DNA of 64,000 nucleotides. Origin: Dasyornis broadbenti (lineage: Eukaryota > Chordata > Aves > Passeriformes > Dasyornithidae). The notes under the pieces are model-generated. The model had not been told where the DNA came from. It did not search any database and saw only the letters and a list, made by a program, of their open reading frames with translations. The DNA is taken from NCBI GenBank assembly GCA_013397935.1, contig VZRN01004715.1, positions 450,964-514,963 on the forward strand, in the 5' to 3' direction. Of this stretch, positions 11,291 to 25,747 are shown one piece after another (position 1 is the first letter of the stretch; every line of letters starts with the position of its first letter). The translations under genes were made by a program, and so were the position numbers.

Positions 11291-14200
11291 GAGGGTAATG
11301 AAAATTCCTTCCCTGTACAGATGTTTTATGTTCAGAAGTATTTGCTAATTCTTCATACCTAATCTGAATATTTTTGAACTTTAAAACCGTGAACATTTAT
11401 TAAGTCTTAAAAAAAACTTACTTACGCCTTCAGGAAAATAATTACCTGTTTCACTAAATCTGACACAATCAAATGAAACTCACTGCAGAGCAAAAAACCC
11501 TCGAGGTACCAAACTATAAACATCACTCTGTGCAACTGGGAAACAATTTTTCAGTTGGTATCAAAGTTACTTAAAAGGACTTAGCACATTACTAAAATAA
11601 ATCAGACACAGGTTGATTTTATCTTTGCCATACTAGAACTGGAATATGAATTATAATATAGAGAAAGGAGATAAAACTTGTTTTGACGAGTAAATGAAAA
11701 TTGAGATGGAAAAATTATATTGGGAGTATGTTTATATGATGCCATGGTATCACTTTTACAAAGTGGTTTCTGCTAGAGGGACACTTTCAGATAAAACTTA
11801 TAAATTAGGATGCCTCCAAAGGCCTAATTTTTCATTCTATTTGAAACCAAGAAAGCATTATATGTCTTAAAGGAGTCTGTAGGGACAAACAGGCTCATGC
11901 TTAGTTAAGGGGAAAACTGCCATAGTGAGGGAAGTTAGATACATGATCTTGATATCCAGCAGGGAAGCTGATCTGATATCACTAGTAATAAAAACCCATC
12001 AAACTCAGCATGTAGTTCAACCCTTGGTTGGAAATGCTAAGTGAGACTGACAAAAAATGTTCCAAGGGTCATCTGAAGAATTGTTCAAAGTCAGATGTAA
12101 TCTTTTTCCTTACTGTATCAAAGTAAAAGAAAGTAATATAAAGAACAGCAGTCATTTCCAACAACAACAACAAAATCAAATAAAATAAATAAAAAATCTA
12201 GTGGAAATCTATCTACATATGAAAACATTGGTGTGTTCTCTGCTATAGTTAATTGAGTGAAGACAACCCAGCCAAAAAGCACACTTTGACCTCTGCACCT
12301 ACACTGCAGGAGGAAATCTACTGAAAGGTACAGGATGCAGGGAAAAAAAAAAAATTACTTAAAATTGGAGCTCCTGCTGGTACATTCTGTAATTATTTTG
12401 AGTTAAAATTCTAGCTGATACTACTCAACTCCTACTCTGATAGCTGTCAAAGTGACTGCTCTAGGATTGGGATGAAAAAGAGCAGCAAAACAAACAAACA
12501 AAGGAAAAACTGAGAAATAACGCCATTTAATCAGATGGCTTCATGATCTCTGAAACAGAAAATCCAGTGGGGCTATTGCAATGACTTCTGAAACTTTAAC
12601 ATTCTTTTTTCACACTCTTTAGTGTTTCTGTGAAGCAGTTTCATTTGGAAGCTTTCCAGAGTTTATTTGATTTTAAAATCAATTACTATTGCTTTCTCTC
12701 CTAATATTGCTCTTGTTTTCTTTTCTCTTATTTACTTTTCTACCTGCATTCTGTTCTTTCTCCATTCATGTTTAAGCACAAAACTAAAATAGGTACTTTT
12801 GCATTTTCTTTGCCAGAAACATTAAGCAGTTTTTATTGATAGAAATAGTTTTTTACTCCCATTTCTTCATTTCTCCAGAGAAAATGTTAAGTAGATGCAG
12901 AATAATTTAATATGCCTGGACTGTTTGAAATCAAGAATTTATTCCAGTGTTTCATTTTATAGCCATAAACACTACTGGTTTTGACAAATTGCTTTTAGGA
13001 AGGGAAAGAATAACAGATGTCTTGCAGCCCTCACCACTGACAGCTAATTTGGCTAACAGAGTCAACACTGTGAAACCCTTTTCTGTCTATAATTATCTCA
13101 TTCATGTGATTGCTGGCATGGTCTGGCCAACCTTACCTAAGTTAATCATAAGAGATGGGCATAACCGAATGGAAATGCTAGTGAAAAGTCAGCCTTTGTT
13201 AACTTCTGTCAGACTCCAGAAAAAACTTATAAGATTATTCACTGTGCAAACTGGGGAACAGTCTTTGTAGTGCTTGAATTTGACTGAATTGTGAAGTGCT
13301 AACTTTTCTGAAGTCTATATAGATATTGCCGGTAGGTCTTGAGGGTTGTCAGGGTGTGGTGCAGAAAACTGTAAGGACAGCTGAAATACTAGCATCAGAC
13401 CCTGGGGTAAATATTTATGTTGCTGGTTCCACTGTGTGTAGTGATAAAAATAGTATTGAAATCTCACAGTCTAGTGCCATCTTAGATGGCTTTATATGAC
13501 CTGCAAAGCTGTACTCTTTCTGGCAACATAGTGTGCTGTGTATTTCCCAGTCATGGAAAGGTTAGGAACACCTGTGTGCTTGATCACTCTCTGTAAACAT
13601 CTGTCTCACAAAGGCAATTACGTACACTAGCATGTTTCTTTTGGCAGGTGCTTTTGAGTCCTATATTCACAAACATCATGAGATTGAGGCCAACACTCAA
13701 GATTTTAAAGTAAATCCCTGTATGGCAAAACTTCATTGCATGTCAATCTCACTATTTTTTCCTATTCTCTTTTTGTAGGTGATTCACCTATAATCAGTTG
13801 GGTATTGAAGAAGGCAGTTCTATCAGCTAAAAAGTTATTTGCCTCTTGGGCACAATCCAGTTAGCACCAATGCATAAAGTGCTGATCTATTATAGAAGGT
13901 TAGATGTTCTTTCAGATTCATGCTTCCCCTGCAATGCCTGGCACTGCTTTCCAGCTTAAGTGAAAAGTGCCTTTTTAATGAAATCTCTTTTTGGATCTGT
14001 AACCATTTCCTTTATTCCATAATTTGAAACAGTATGGTCTGCACAAAGATTTTTTCATGCATGGTGAGTGGCAATGACCATACTGCTTATGACACGGCTG
14101 GGTAACCTCCCCGTTTCAGAATGTCTAAGTGTTTCATGTGAAAATAGGGAGGTTTAATTTTTGTTTGAACGACTTTTGTTAGTCAACTCTTTTTGCTCTT

Positions 14201-15773
14201 TTGGATCAAGCCTATGTAGTCTATACTGTTTCTGTTTTTCTGTTCTTGATGCCTCTTTCTGTTGCTTGTTCATGGCCTTAGCTGTTACACTTTTCTTTCA
14301 TGTGATTCCTGACAAGGATTTGAAATGGAAGGGACTGTGCTGTGAAGCTAGAATATTTCTAGAGGTGAAAGTTTCCTCAACACAATTCAGTCCATGCTAT
14401 GTCTCTTCAATTCCTCAGCAGCTGAAATCAAATGTAACAAAGACAAAGCAGTTGTAGAACACTATGAGATAGTAGGGGTAATTTGGGCGTTCTCGAGAGA
14501 AGGAAGAAGCAGACTAGCCTTTGGCTAGAATACATAATGACTTACTTCATCCCTATGCCTGTTTTTTGAGAGAGATTTTTCAAGAGAATAAGAGGAACAG
14601 ACATCCCAAAATGGCATAATAAATGGAGCTTGTGTACCAAAAAACTGCTCAATGTTTATGCTAGTTGCCCAATTTTGTGATGCTTGTTTTGTCAAGTAAC
14701 TTTGTAAAATGGAAGACAAACATGAAAAAAAATATATATATTCCTTTTATAAAAGTATTTTGATATGTTTCTCTGGAGATCTGTCTTAGTATTTCAAGAA
14801 TTAAACCTGTGGAAGGCTGTTTGATAGAACCAGACATTAACAAAAGTGTTTCAAAGACATATTAAGGAAAATTAGAAACCTGAGCTGTGCTGAGCTATGC
14901 TTTCAGGCCTGAAACTGGTGTTTTCTATAGGTGGTGCTTGGCTCTCAGCTTGGAGAGAGCTTGGAACCTTGTGGAATAGCACTGGGAAAAGTGAGCTGTT
15001 ACTTTACAGTTGCAAACCCCATGCTCTGTGTTGCTACATCTCCAATGGCAATGCAGCGGGGCACAGTGGACACTTCAGCGTATGACAAGGTACTGAAATG
15101 TGCAAATTTCTTTAGAATGGTGAGGTGGACTTTGAGGAGCAGGGAGGCATTACTGGATGTGGTCTAGCTGTGAAGGTATTACAAGTATTTTACGATGCCA
15201 GCTAGTATCGGTGTAGACAAAGTTTATAGTGATTCACAGCATCCATTTAGTGGCAGTGAATGTAAATATAGAGATACTCATAAAAGGCATATATCTCACT
15301 GGTACCTGTTCAATACCAGTGTTCATGTGGGGAATAGTGATACACTATCAATGTGCTGCTTTATTCAAGAGCTTTCAACTTGCTTGGTGCATCATTTATG
15401 GATGGCATCTTCCTTTAAAAACCTTACGATCTCATTGAAAGGCAAAGTGTAAGAGAGTGATGTATCACCAAGGAGGCAGATGAGGGAGAGGAAATGGATC
15501 CTTTATGGGGCCATACACATGGCTATTTGTGTGCCGTGGTAATTCAGAAGCTGTTATTGTCGAGAAGAAATAAATAAATATGCATGCACATCTGTCTAGG
15601 TGTTATGGTTTTAGCATTCTTAAAGTTCCATCAATGTAAAATTAACATGAGCAAAACCACATTTCTCTCCCTCTCCATTTTATAGTTTTTAAATCTCCTT
15701 ATAGGTCACCTCAGCACTTCCTCTTACACTATGCTGTTGTCCAGAAAAATTATGAAAACAACATGATGTTTAA

Positions 15774-15835
15774 ACCAGAACAATAATCACTGTTATTCCT
15801 GGAGCACTAAGAATAACAGTGTTTATTGTCCTTGT
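15774..15835. other. Strong imperfect hairpin, about 62 nt
   Basis: The left arm CAATAATCACTGTTATTC (15781-15798) and right arm GAATAACAGTGTTTATTG (15811-15828) are reverse complements at 17 of 18 positions, around a 12-nt loop (15799-15810). Pairing continues outward with mismatches to about 15774 and 15835 (five of seven further positions pair). Size and shape are compatible with a short microRNA precursor or with the ends of a tiny palindromic transposon remnant. It lies in no recognised transcript. Expression cannot be judged from sequence. Confidence 0.6.
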
Positions 15836-18800
15836 GCTGACATTGTTTCCCTGTTGCTGTTCTGACTTAATGCTTTGTGCCTTTGCTGCTCCCACCCCAG
15901 TGAGCTTTCAGTGCACATTTAGTTACTAACCCTTTAAGGGCTAGAAGACTTGATTTTGTTGAAAGATCTGATTCAATGTAAAATGAGGTAAAACACAAAC
16001 CCTTTTTAGATCCCATTGTGCAAACTGTGGACAGATGGAAATTGGATGTAATGAGAGTTACTCCAGGGGGAAAGTCTGACAAAAATGAGAAGAAGGAGGA
16101 AATATATCTGAGATAGGGAAGTTCCAGACTGCACAATGAGCTTTATATGGTTAAATCGGTGGAAGTATGACTGTCCTAGCTTAAAAAAGAAATTTGTAGA
16201 TACCTGCAGTCAAAGAAAAATTCACTCTTAGATGCCGTTCACAGGAGAATGGTATGCTAGGAGAACAGGTAATTTTCCTTCTGCCAGCCTCTCTAATGAG
16301 CATGAAAATAAAAATCCAGTCACATTTATATAACTATATAAATAAGTGATTTCAAGAAAAAAAATTAAAATTTCTTCTTTTTCTCAAAAGCAGAAACTAT
16401 AAATACCCAATTCTTAAAGTTAAGAGAAATCTCTACAGGGAGAAAATCTTTGCTATTCCTTACACTGACACCTCTGAGGTACTGGGTACATGGACAAATC
16501 CCTTTACTGTCTCTCTTTTCATCCCTTTGTTTCTGCTGGTGCATGGCACTGAACCCTTTTTCCCCCCCTTTTCCTTTTATCACCCATTCTGCCTTTACTG
16601 CCTTTACTGTACAGCTTCTAGAGAGGAAGCTCTCACTGTATATTATTACTGCATAGGGTAAATTGAGGCCTTTTGGCAATAGTGTAATATATGTGTTGCT
16701 AGTTATTGTCAATTATTTAAAATGCTATCAAAAACATAAGATGAAGGTACTTTAAAATACCTGAATCAGTTCAGGCCAAACAAATCAGAGGTCACGTTAT
16801 TCCGTACTTCCTGTTTATTTACTTTCATGAAAATTCCTTTGCTTTCTTTCCTACCAGCTATGCAAAACTCTGTATTTCTTTGCAGATCAAAACTTATGGA
16901 TCAGGTTCATACAGATTCTCACACAGACCTGGGTTTTTTTCATGCGTTAAAAAATTTTGGCTTTTCATAGCATTTATAGATTAGCTTTGTCAGAGTGAAG
17001 GGGCAGTACATGAAAGGATACTGGTGCCTATGTACTGCTGTGGGTATAAACGTCAGACTAACTTAAAAGTATGTGATCAGGTTGTCCTCTAGTGGCTGCC
17101 AAAGAGAAGATCTAACCATAAATTTTGCAATGTTGCTGCAATGGAAATTAGTGTAAGTTCTTACAACTTTTCTTTCTGCAAAGATTTGATAACTAGATCT
17201 CAATATTATCAATCTCTGTGTGATTTCCGTTCTAGTGGCAGGTCCTGCAAGCCTTTTTCTTATCTCTTCCTGAATTATGCCTCACAATAACATTGTAAAT
17301 TATGTTTCTGGATGGGTCTTTTTCAGTAGAAAAGCCAATTCCACTCTTCCAGGCTTTTTTATGCAGGAAAGAAACAACCCTTTTCTGAAATTCTGTTTTT
17401 CTATTATACTGCTACCCTCTGTGCCACTGGTTTTAGCACTTTGGTCCCAGTACAAGGGTGTTTTCTTGGCAGAGAACAAGTGTAGTGGGAGATAGGAGAC
17501 TATTTCTCTCTCTAATTCCACAAGAGAGCATTGTTTCCTCCTTCCTGCAGCCCTGCACCTGGTGTGGTGCAGATATCCCTCTCTATGGTAGTGAACAAGG
17601 ATCTTGTATCCGCTGAGGATCTGTCTGGCAGAGCTTTTGACTCTTCTACTGATCTAAGAGAATCTTAGATTTATTTGGAACAAGTTGTTTTCTGAACACA
17701 GTGACACTGGTATTCAGACCATTGCAATAATTTGTATTAAATTCTCTGATAGAGCTCTTTATGTTGTTTCCTTAAAAATGGAAGTTCCACATATACGACA
17801 AATGGAAATAGAAAAAGAAAACACGTATTTCTGAAAATAAAAGATCTATTCATAAGTGCATGTTCAAATTGTGCAACAAAACACCCACAGGACTGAGATT
17901 TCTGAAGACAGCTGAGAAATCTTTCTCAGTGGGACTTACAGATCTTGTGAGGGATCCGCTGGCCAGTTAGTAATACCTGGCATCAGAATAATGGAAGCTG
18001 AATCAGTTTTTAGAGAGGCTACAAGGCCTAGATTTTACCAGTACATAAATCTGTGGTATTCCAGACACAGTTAAGGCTTCTTAATGTAAAACAAAGGCAG
18101 CAGTGAAGGCATTTCATCAGTATTAAGATAGTTTCTCATCCAACAATGTTGTTATGATCTTTGTTTCCCAAATGGTGATGACTGCAGCAGAAAGCAGTTA
18201 CCTTTGCGTACAGTCACACCTGAATTCCCCACAGCAGAGGTACAAATGCACTGCTCAGTCCTGTGTCCTCTGGACCACTGGCTGTCCTTCTCCAGACAAG
18301 GAAAGCTTGTGTGTTAATGACATTTTATAAACAGCATAAAAGTGAAAATACAACAGCCAGTGGTTACTGTAAAGACATATTCTATGTGATGCTGCCAGAT
18401 TAATGCTAGTGATTGTTGTAATGTGGATCTGTGGAGCCATAGCACAAAGCAGAGAAAAAATATCGAGTTCACCTGAAAAATAAGTTCAAGATTCTTCTGA
18501 GACAATGAGTAACATGGGAGCAAAAGTTGTATTATTTGTATTTGAACAGGACTGTGCCCACCAAGAAGGCAGTATTAGCAGAGAGCAGAAACTGTCTAGC
18601 AATGGTGAATATCCTCTATTGAACATTGTCCCATAAATAAGCCAAAAGTCCTGGAAATCTAGTTTTTTATTCCTTTTTGCAGAATCAGCAGTCATATAAA
18701 ATCTTGTATAGAGCGTAACATAAGGTTATAAGAATAACATATTTTTTTCTGATGTAATGTTTTTCGTTTCACTACGGCAAGTTGGTTTTTTTAATGTCCA

Positions 18801-19585
18801 CAGAAAAACATCTACATTTATGCATATTTCTAGGATGCTACAGGAGACAGATTGCTCCATCTGACATCGACACATGCTGTAGTGCAGCTTTCATAACCCT
18901 ACAACATCTCCTCACTGCTGCAGAGTTACTGTTCTGCTCCTTCCTGTTACATCTTTCTTGCTCTTTCCTTTCTCTTGACTTCAGCAGCTGGGTTTGGATT
19001 AGAGTTGGGCCTAATCCCTAATCTCTGGAACACAGAGAAAGTTTGAACATTAAGTGACAACGTTCTTTGAGAATTCCTGCAGATAAAAATCTCTCCTCCA
19101 GCTCAGGACCTAGGGTGTTAGAAAGTTGCTTACACCCTGTACATGACATTGCTTCCAGCTGGCACTGTCACAACATGATCATCACTCTCTCCTCTGAGCA
19201 CAGGATCTGCAAGACAACAAAACTAATGAAGGATTTCAAGCCATTACCCTCCTACTAAACAATGTAAAAAAGAAATTTAAGAGTGTTTTTGTTTCTCTTG
19301 CCTGCTCTCTCTGCTCCCCCTTGGCCCCTGCCCCAGTACATTTTGTTGCAATTGGAAGAAATAGTTTTTCTCCTTGAAAGCAAAGACCAGATAATAACTG
19401 GTGATCTGCTCTTATTTCAGAAGTCCACAGACTGATAGACAAATGGTTATGGAATATCATCATAGAAGTGGTATAATATTTAGTGCAACTGCTTGTGTAC
19501 TGAGAAACAGCATACAAGGGAACGAAGTTTTTAAACATCTACAGTATTCTGAGATCTTTTCAAGATATTAATTTACAAACACACC

Positions 19586-19623
19586 AAAAAAAAAAAAAAA
19601 AAGAAAAAAGAGAAAAAAAAAAA
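19586..19623. repeat. A-rich tract, begins with A17
   Basis: Seventeen consecutive A followed by short A runs separated by G. No retroposon body with target duplications was recognised next to it. Confidence 0.75.
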
Positions 19624-21004
19624 TGAAAAAACCAACCGGGTTGGAAAAGATGAACTTTGAAGTTGCACAAAGACTTTAACAGCATAAACCTGTATCTCTA
19701 AGATTAAGAAACACAGCTGGAACACTTCTATTTATACTGGGTTTCAATTTAAATAACAATAACTTTCCAATAAAATTAAGTTTCTTAGGAAAATACTTGG
19801 TTTTGTGGGAAACTACCTCTTAGAATAATAGATTACATATTGAAAAATAATACCTATGTAACAGTTGCAGTCTTTATGTCTTAGTGCCCACATCCTATGT
19901 AGACCAGTTTCCCACCTGAATTCAATTCTAGTGTGGCACTATGGCCTGAGATTCCCATAATGTCAAACCACAGGTTAGAAAGAAAAAGATCCTGGTCTGA
20001 GAAAGGAACCTGGTCCATAGATGTAAACAGGGGCAATTAAACATTTAAACTACAATGTCTCCATCCATTTGTGCAAAGGGAAAATTGATATAAGTGGATC
20101 TTTTAAGATCTTATGTTTGGGTCAGTTAAAAGAAGTGCACTTTATGTTGGGTAGCTTTTGAAATTAGTTTATTTAACTTTGTTTTATTAGTGCAACAAAA
20201 CCACTCATTTGTTGTAAAAAAGTAAAACCTTTGGGGTAGTTGCTGAAAAGATAAAGTTTTGCTGAACTGGCAGAATCCAAAAGTTGGATAGGCTACTCTA
20301 AAAAACATGAAGAATAAACTTGTAGTTGCAAATGAAATAAATCAAGGTACTGTTGAAAGGCATAATGTAGCTATTAGTGAGTCACTTAGTGACTACCACT
20401 TGGGAAAAATAACAAAAGGAAATGAAAACATATTTGCACCAGTAAGGCTGTACTCTCTCACACCTTTTTTTTTTTTAAATACTTAAAGTAACTTTTCCCA
20501 ATAAGCTGATACTGTTAGTAGCAGAAGGAAAAAACAGAGAGAAGAGTATTTTATATCAGAAGCTTTAAATTTTAAATACAGTTTTAACAATCATAAGAAG
20601 CAGATGAGAAAATATCTAACACTTAAACACACAAAATTTAACACCAGTATTTTCACATTCAGATGATGTTGTGAATGACTGGCTTCCATATACGAAAATA
20701 CAATTTTGTTATAGAAATGAGATATATTTTGTATGCAAAATGCTTGATGTTATTTTACTATATAATTGCATTCAAAAACATTCCCAGTGTCATGGTAAAG
20801 GATTTTTTCCGATGGATAAAAATAGATTCTTTTGAAAACTGGAAGAGTTATGTTTTCATTAAAGATAGTATAAACTCTTCAAGATATTGATATTGGCCAG
20901 ATATTCACAGAAGTTGAAATTTTACAATTGTAGGAACCCAAAAAGGATACAGATCTGTTACTGCAAAGAGTCAACTTTATGCGAGAGGACTACAAAGTTT
21001 TGAG

Positions 21005-21213
21005 GCAGAGAGATGAATAGAAAAAGGTTCTTCACCCAGAGAGTGGCTTGGCACTGGAACAGGCTCCCCAGGGAAGTGCTCACAGCACCAGGCCTGGTAG
21101 AGCTCAAGGAGCGTTTGGACAATGCTCTCAGACACAGGGTGTGCAGAGCCACAAGTTGGACTTGATGATCTTTGTAGGTTCCTTGCAACTCAGGATATTC
21201 TATGATTCTATTT
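21005..21213 (+). mobile_element. CR1 LINE, 3' end fragment
   Basis: Sense-strand CR1 3' untranslated region. It contains 'aggttcttcacccagagagtgg' in pieces (21025-21046), 'cactggaacaggctccccagg' (21052-21072), 'agctcaaggagcgtttggac' (21101-21120), and 'gttggacttgatgatctttg' (21155-21174). It ends in ATTCTATGATTCTA (21198-21211), the CR1 tail signature. CR1 insertions are usually cut short at the 5' end and end in this short tandem tail rather than poly(A), as here. It belongs to the same subfamily type as the copies at 28.6 kb and 54.5 kb. Non-coding. Confidence 0.92.
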
Positions 21214-23658
21214 ATTTCAAATAATAAAACATCCTGAGAAACACCAAATTAGAATAATGTCAGGTGTTACAGTCAATGTAAATTTATTTTTTGTTTTCAT
21301 TAAATATCTAAACTGGAGCAAAGTACTGTAAGCTGTTGTGGACACTAAAAGTTAAATTCAAGAAATTACATCAATTCAAGAAAAAATATTCCATCCAGCA
21401 CTATTTAGCACAGAGTTACAGCCACACATGCAGGAGTAACTCAAATGCAAACTGATGAAAGCTGGAATGTTTTACCTCTGAAGCATTATTATCATATGTT
21501 TACCTGTTCTCATAGTCTTTCCATAAATATATGCTCCTGGTCCCTGCCAGGCTGAGGCAGCTGAGCATGATGGACTTTTGGTCTGCTCTGTTGAGGATGT
21601 CCTCATAATCCACCAGGTTTCAGATTTGAACCAAAGCCTAAGAGCTGAGGAAAAATACTGATTTATCCTTTATAAAAAGCTACATATTGCTTCAGGGAAA
21701 TTATTTATAATAGTTAGTAATAACTTATTTTCTAATACTGTTATTACTACAGAATCTAAAAGCCACATCTTAGGTGACTTTGTTACAATTTAATCCCTCC
21801 TAAATAACTTCAAGGATATCTATTAAGCAGTAGTGCCTTATGCCAGAAACCTCAGTAGTGTGACATATCTCTGTATATCAATTCAATTGCTGCTACAAGA
21901 TCATTGCTCTTTTTTTTCATCAGTTGAGAATTAATTAGAAAGTGAGGGAAGTCACAAGTTTTTGAAGACGCTTTAAGATACATCTTTTCTAAATCACATG
22001 TATTTAATGTACTATTAACTAATGATGTAAAAATATCACTAAAATTAAAGAGTGCTTTAAAGCCATGATATAATAGGAAATGCAGTCTGAGCTGTTTCAG
22101 TCGACTAGGATAAAGCCAGTTCTGAAACCTTCTTGTGAGTCAAATTGACAGAAGATAGTAACTGCTTCAGTCACTATGGTTTACCTGATGGATCCAGGCA
22201 CATTTGATGCAGTAGATTGCAAAGTTTTATGTACCACCATTTGAAGCGATCATGTTAGTCTAAGAAATGTCAAAGCAATGTGTTGAAGAACTGGTAAATA
22301 AGTATGTGTTCTTCTGGCTTTTTAAAATTACGTTCAAGCAAGGAAAGGCCTGGTTTTCTTCCTTTTTTGGAAAGCTGATCACTTAGTGCTTGCCCATTCC
22401 TCTTGATAATTGTGAGGTAATAATTATTTGGGGGGAGTGGGGGGTGGTTTTTGTAATTAATTACCAAGGTAGCTGAAATTACAATTCAACAAAAGGTGCA
22501 ACTCCTTTCTCAGTTAGATTTTGGGGTTTTAAGTTCATGGAATCCTGAGCTGACTCTTTAGCTTTAGCACTCTTTAGGAATTAAGCAATGTAGTTCCTGT
22601 GCTTCACATCATGTATTCTTGGTATGTCTCCTAGTACAAATCAAGTCACAATTTAGGTGAAAAAACCCGGAAGTAACCCGGGTGTTAAAATGAGAAATAT
22701 AAGAGTGGCAGGTGGTTCAGATAGTGAGTTTAAGCATGGACCAATAAAATGGTATTATATTCATCTGCAGTGTAATCTCCTTGACAATGAAGATACTTAG
22801 AAATGAACAGTTTGGAACTTAAGAGAAGAAAGCAGGTATTTTTTTCTGTTATTTTTAATTTTGAAAGTTAAGTGTCCTACATCGCAGAATGCTTTTTTTT
22901 TTTTTTTCTTTATAAAATAACTCAGAATTTCATTGTTTATTCTGAGGGTTTGGCTTAGTTCCTTTATTGAACACACTCAAGTAAATAAAAGTTTGACTAG
23001 GATATTTTTATTCACAATAGTACATAAAAAGCACATCCTTCTGTTCTATAAACTATAAGGCAAGTTTTAAAATAAAATACAAAAACCTGTCTGGAACTTA
23101 AATTTTAAGCCAATGCTTAAATGCTATATTATTTTTGTATGAATTAGGTATTAGCAGATATGATCATATATCATAAAAATTATTACATTTGATTCAAATG
23201 TCAGTGAACTATGCTATCTTGCTCTATTATGGCAATGTCTGCTATGTTGGAATGGCTGAAAATCAGACAAGTGTTTGCTTGATTTTATACCAAGAGAATA
23301 TTGCAAATTTGTTCTGGTTAATTTTCAGAAACAAATGAAATAATTTGGCACATGTTTTGAAAATAAATACTTGTATTATCCAGTGCACTGTAAGACTATA
23401 TTAACTAGACTAAACTTGATAAGCCAAAAATAAGTGTTAACTGGGACAGAGTGATTTAAGTAATGTCCGGAGAAGAGGAACAATCTTGGTTATTTTCTTC
23501 ACTCAACTTAAGCACTGTGTATAATTCACATATTTTCTCTGATTTCATACTGTATTCTTTGTTTCATAAGGAGTGATTTCATACACTGACCATGAAATTC
23601 CATTTTCATTTTAAAAAACCAATTTAATTAGATCTGTACCAGTACAATGAGACACCTT

Positions 23659-23675
23659 AAAAAAAAAAAAAAAAA
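23659..23675. repeat. A17 homopolymer
   Basis: Seventeen consecutive A after 'gagacacctt'. No recognised retroposon body upstream. Confidence 0.8.
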
Positions 23676-25730
23676 CACCTGTTTGTTCACTTTTCATTTT
23701 CATATTTCAAATAAAACGGCACAGTTTTGGGGTTTTTAAATTTTTTTTCTTTTCCTTGTCTTTCAGATATAAAAACCCATTTTCTGTGAGGGGAGCTGAA
23801 GATGGTCAAGGGGGAATGAAACTTAGCAAGCTATGTCTTATTCTGGAGAAAAAAATATCAGTCAAAAAATTAGGAGGTTATAAGGGATAAGCCTGAAGAA
23901 CTTTTGCTACAGTTATAATAAATGATATATCAAGCAGAGAGATCATGATCTCTGCAAAAAGCTCTCCAGCAATATCTTGAAGCTAAAGAAAAACAAGAGC
24001 AACTGATTGGCACTTTGTTACTTGAATGGTGGCCCTACTGATGAGGCAGAAAGGCCATTAAGGATGATTTTTACAGTCTCAAATATGCCAGATGTCAAAC
24101 TTAAAACTGTGAAACTCATAATGCATTAGAAAAAAAAGTGCCCAAACTCAGAAAGCAATGCCTTTCTTAAGCAGCCAAGGCTTATACATATTTCTTCTTT
24201 TTATTACATTCCTGGTATACTCTTCATCATAATGTCTTCTTTACTCTCCTACAAACCAAATAATCATCTTCATTTATATGCAGTATGAGCCTACTGCCAC
24301 TACTGCCACAATATAAATGTGTTGCATTAAAAATTAAAAATATTATTTTTTACACTCCATCAAGATGAAAAGTGAGTCTTCATTCTCATTTGCAGTTCTG
24401 CTACTACACTGTCATCCTTCTTGCATTGTACCACAGGACTTGATTGGAAATAACCAGATTCCTAAGGACCTTAAATCACCTCAGCTGTGCTCTGGGCTTA
24501 AATCTGAATGATAGCAAGTAAAGAAGAATTTTCAAAGGTGAGCTAACTGGGTTGCTGAGCTTCACTGGGAATCAGCGTCTTTGATCTGATGTCAGAACAA
24601 CAGAGAAAATATATGTATGGAATGCTTTATCTGTCTGCACAATGCTTTTAAAAGGCGAAGCTATTATTTGTTTTGGAAGCTAAGAAGTCCAAAAATTACT
24701 CTTTCCATACCATCTACCAACCTCTTAAAAAGAAAAATAAAATGCCTGATAGGTGCATAACTCTTAGATGCTTTATCCACTTAATTGTTTGATATATTTA
24801 TTTTTCGTTTGCTGGGGCAACACTGAAGGCCACATATGTGTTTGGAGAGATATAAGGTTAACTTTCAAGCTGGCTGAAGTCCTGGCTCTTGTCAGAACTT
24901 TTTGTCATTTGAAGGTTAAATTCTTCTCAGAGAGCATTGCTGGAGTTAGTGTTCTCACTTCCAATAACTGTGGGAGATGCCTGACCTTTATAAGTGCAAG
25001 TCAATATTCACACTGTTAGAAGCAGCATCATGGAGAGTAATCTTCACAATCCCAAGGAGAAATGCTTTGCCACAGGCAGCTCATGACCAGTGAAGACAAA
25101 TCGGTGAACAGTCAGATAAAACTGTTTTAACTGGATTCAAAAAGTCTCTTTTACACAGCTTTAGGTTCTATTCCAAAGTCTGCAGACTTGTAGCGTCCTC
25201 TACTCTCCAAATTTCAACAAAATCAATGAGAAAAAAAGAATAATTAGGAGGGAATCGCTCTAAATGTTTTGACCTCTGTGTTGTCCTCTACAGCATTACT
25301 CTCTGTCAAATTTAGACAGATGTAACAGGAGAATATATGAAATAATTTCCTATTGACTTTATCCTGTACCCAATAAAAATTCCAAAGAAGAGCTAATATC
25401 AAAATCAGTTGGTGAAAAACAATGTATTAACATGCAATACTTTGAATTCATCACTGCACCTCATAAACATTTCTGCTTTTCCAATAGAAACATGGAGAGT
25501 TTAAAATATAATATCAATAATAAATACCTCCGCATCTAGTAAGACTCTCAAAGCAATAGTAGCTGTTTTGTGAGCTAAGAAGGTACCTGCAAAAGCAGAG
25601 AAAAATAAAAGCGCCGTGCTGGTATCATGCAAATATTTCCATTAGCACTTACAAATATACGTATGCAAGTGTGAGAAGGAGCCCAACCAGAAAAGAATGA
25701 CCCAAGATGCAGCCCATGAGAATGAGGTTG

Positions 25731-25747
25731 TTTTTTTTTTTTTTTTT
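25731..25747. repeat. T17 homopolymer
   Basis: Seventeen consecutive T, then AAA. Seen from the minus strand it is an A17 run. No attached element was recognised. Confidence 0.8.

Larger units (their letters stand above)
11291..21004. other. Unassigned AT-rich DNA, no gene seen
   Basis: About 9.7 kb without a recognised gene or transposon. Visible items are an (AAC)4 plus A-rich tract near 12161-12198, a strong hairpin at 15774-15835 (listed separately), an A-rich tract at 19586-19623 and a T12 run near 20467. Open frames of 60-115 codons occur on both strands (12947-13270 plus and 16365-16712 minus are the longest), but none shows a known domain or codon pattern that separates it from chance. 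Confidence 0.55.

Noticed and set aside
23741..23766. Polypyrimidine stretch plus AG resembling a splice acceptor
   Set aside because: No open coding frame follows and no matching donor or exon was seen; such stretches are common in T-rich DNA.
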